NCBI GenBank assembly: GCA_016719535.1
Contig: JADJYX010000036.1
Location: 1 to 8,162, forward strand
Source of the DNA: Rubrivivax sp.
Lineage (GTDB): Bacteria; Pseudomonadota; Gammaproteobacteria; Burkholderiales; Burkholderiaceae_C
Reading direction: 5' to 3'
Length of the DNA stretch: 8,162 bases
Each line of letters starts with the position of its first letter. The stretch's first letter is position 1. This document shows, one piece after another, positions 7,714-8,162 of the stretch. The position numbers and the translations under genes were made by a program. The notes under the pieces are model-generated. The model did no database searches. It was not told where the DNA came from and worked only from the letters and a program-made list of their open reading frames with translations.

Positions 7714-7745
7714 TCGTGTCCACGACAACTCTGTCATGGACACGA
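7714..7745 (+). repeat. Inverted repeat spanning the tnpA start codon
   Basis: TCGTGTCCA at 7714-7722 is perfectly complementary to TGGACACGA at 7737-7745, with a 14-base loop. The right arm overlaps the ATG at 7736 and reaches the first base of the alternative ATG at 7745. In RNA this would form a 9-bp stem that could hide the start region. Confidence 0.6.
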
Positions 7746-8101
7746 TGGAACACTCGACACGCAAGAAGGTGCGCCAGCATCCACCCGCGCTGAGGCAACA
7801 GGTGCTGACGGAATGCGAGCAGCCCGGTGCATCGGTGGCCAGGGTGGCGCAGTCGCACGGTCTGAACGCGAACATGGTGCATGCCTGGCGCCGGCAGGAA
7901 CGGGTTGCAGCGGCTTCACAGGACGCGAACGCTGTGGCGCCAGCCCCGCAGTTCATCGCGCTGCCGCTGCCACCGAGCACGGCCGGCGTGCTGCCGGACA
8001 TCCGCATCGAGCTGCGCCGTGGCGCGACCACCGTGAGCATCATCTGGCCCGGCCAGGCCGCCAGCGAGTGCGGGGCTTGGCTGCGGGAGTGGCTGCGTTG
8101 A
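7736..8101 (+). CDS. tnpA: IS66 family accessory protein TnpA
   Basis: This is a 121-residue accessory transposition protein of the IS66 family. Residues about 10-55 form a helix-turn-helix of the HTH_Tnp_1 type: HPPALRQQVLTECEQ, then GASVARVAQSHGLNANMVHA and WRRQE. A linker follows, then the conserved C-terminal strand region DIRIELRRGATTVSIIW and a short helix GAWLREWLR. Length is usual for the family. The frame is intact. Start could be ATG 7736 or ATG 7745; the latter has a GGA 5 bases upstream, whereas 7736 has no clear ribosome site. The stop TGA (8099-8101) overlaps the TTG start of tnpB, as expected for coupled translation. The protein is known to be needed for transposition in some IS66 elements, but its exact role is not settled. 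Confidence 0.9.
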   Translation: MDTMEHSTRKKVRQHPPALRQQVLTECEQPGASVARVAQSHGLNANMVHAWRRQERVAAASQDANAVAPAPQFIALPLPPSTAGVLPDIRIELRRGATTVSIIWPGQAASECGAWLREWLR

Positions 8102-8162
8102 TCCGTATCGACACACTGTGGTTGTGCACCCAGCCGCAGGACATGCGTGCCGGTGCCGACCG
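8098..8162 (+). CDS. tnpB: IS66 family protein TnpB (Orf2), first 21 residues, runs off right edge
   Basis: The frame opening at TTG 8098 reads (M)IRIDTLWLCTQPQDMRAGAD, which is the N-terminal signature of IS66 Orf2/TnpB proteins (short strand, then the DMRxGxD motif). The TTG overlaps the tnpA stop in a TTGA arrangement, the normal coupling for this family. No other start codon fits the family N-terminus. The remaining roughly 95 residues are outside the window. Confidence 0.8.
   Translation, partial: MIRIDTLWLCTQPQDMRAGAD

Larger units (their letters stand above)
7695..8162 (+). mobile_element. IS66-family insertion sequence, left part (continues past right edge)
   Basis: The order tnpA then tnpB with a 3-base overlap on the plus strand is the standard IS66 layout, with the large tnpC transposase expected beyond the edge. 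The left boundary is placed just after the end of the IS91-like remnant but is uncertain. A typical IS66 terminal repeat begins GTAA, and none is found in the roughly 45 bases before tnpA. The end may therefore be truncated, or it may diverge from that pattern. Confidence 0.65.

Noticed and set aside
1..8162. tRNA, rRNA, CRISPR array or riboswitch
   Set aside because: No regularly spaced repeats, cloverleaf-like segments or rRNA-like sequence were noticed while reading both strands.

Overview
The window looks like a high-GC proteobacterial chromosome or accessory segment. The gene types (peptide-class ABC importer, MmgE/PrpD protein, methylaspartate ammonia-lyase homologue, IS66 and Y2-type transposases) are common together in Burkholderiales, so a betaproteobacterium is my best guess, but nothing here fixes the genus.

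Positions 1-6338 are one tightly packed operon on the minus strand. In transcription order it holds: a methylaspartate ammonia-lyase (MAL)-like enolase-superfamily enzyme (6338-5092); a secreted solute-binding protein of the dipeptide/oligopeptide class (5057-3446); an MmgE/PrpD family protein (3473-2057); a DppB-type permease (2057-1082); a DppC-type permease (1098-265); and the start of an ABC ATPase (259 to beyond the left edge). Neighbouring genes overlap or lie within 34 bases. The layout suggests that a small carboxylate or amino-acid-like solute is imported and then processed by a C-N lyase and a PrpD-type hydratase/dehydratase/epimerase. The MAL homologue keeps the metal ligands and catalytic Lys/His of the family but has lost several substrate-pocket residues, so its substrate is probably not plain 3-methylaspartate.

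Positions 6339-6793 carry no gene that I can support. They hold the upstream region of the operon, with a weak -10-like hexamer next to a 6-bp-arm palindrome, and the non-coding tail of a transposon remnant. From 6794 to about 7694 (minus strand) lies the C-terminal part of an IS91-like (Y2_Tnp) transposase with no catalytic N-terminus. From about 7695 to the right edge (plus strand) is the left part of an IS66-family element: tnpA complete, tnpB cut by the window edge.

The sequence contains about nine small insertions/deletions that break four operon genes and the IS91 transposase. Each breaks the frame without nearby nonsense substitutions, and most sit in short G/C runs. They may be sequencing or consensus errors rather than true decay. 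I therefore annotate the operon genes over their full reconstructed spans and state where each frame breaks.
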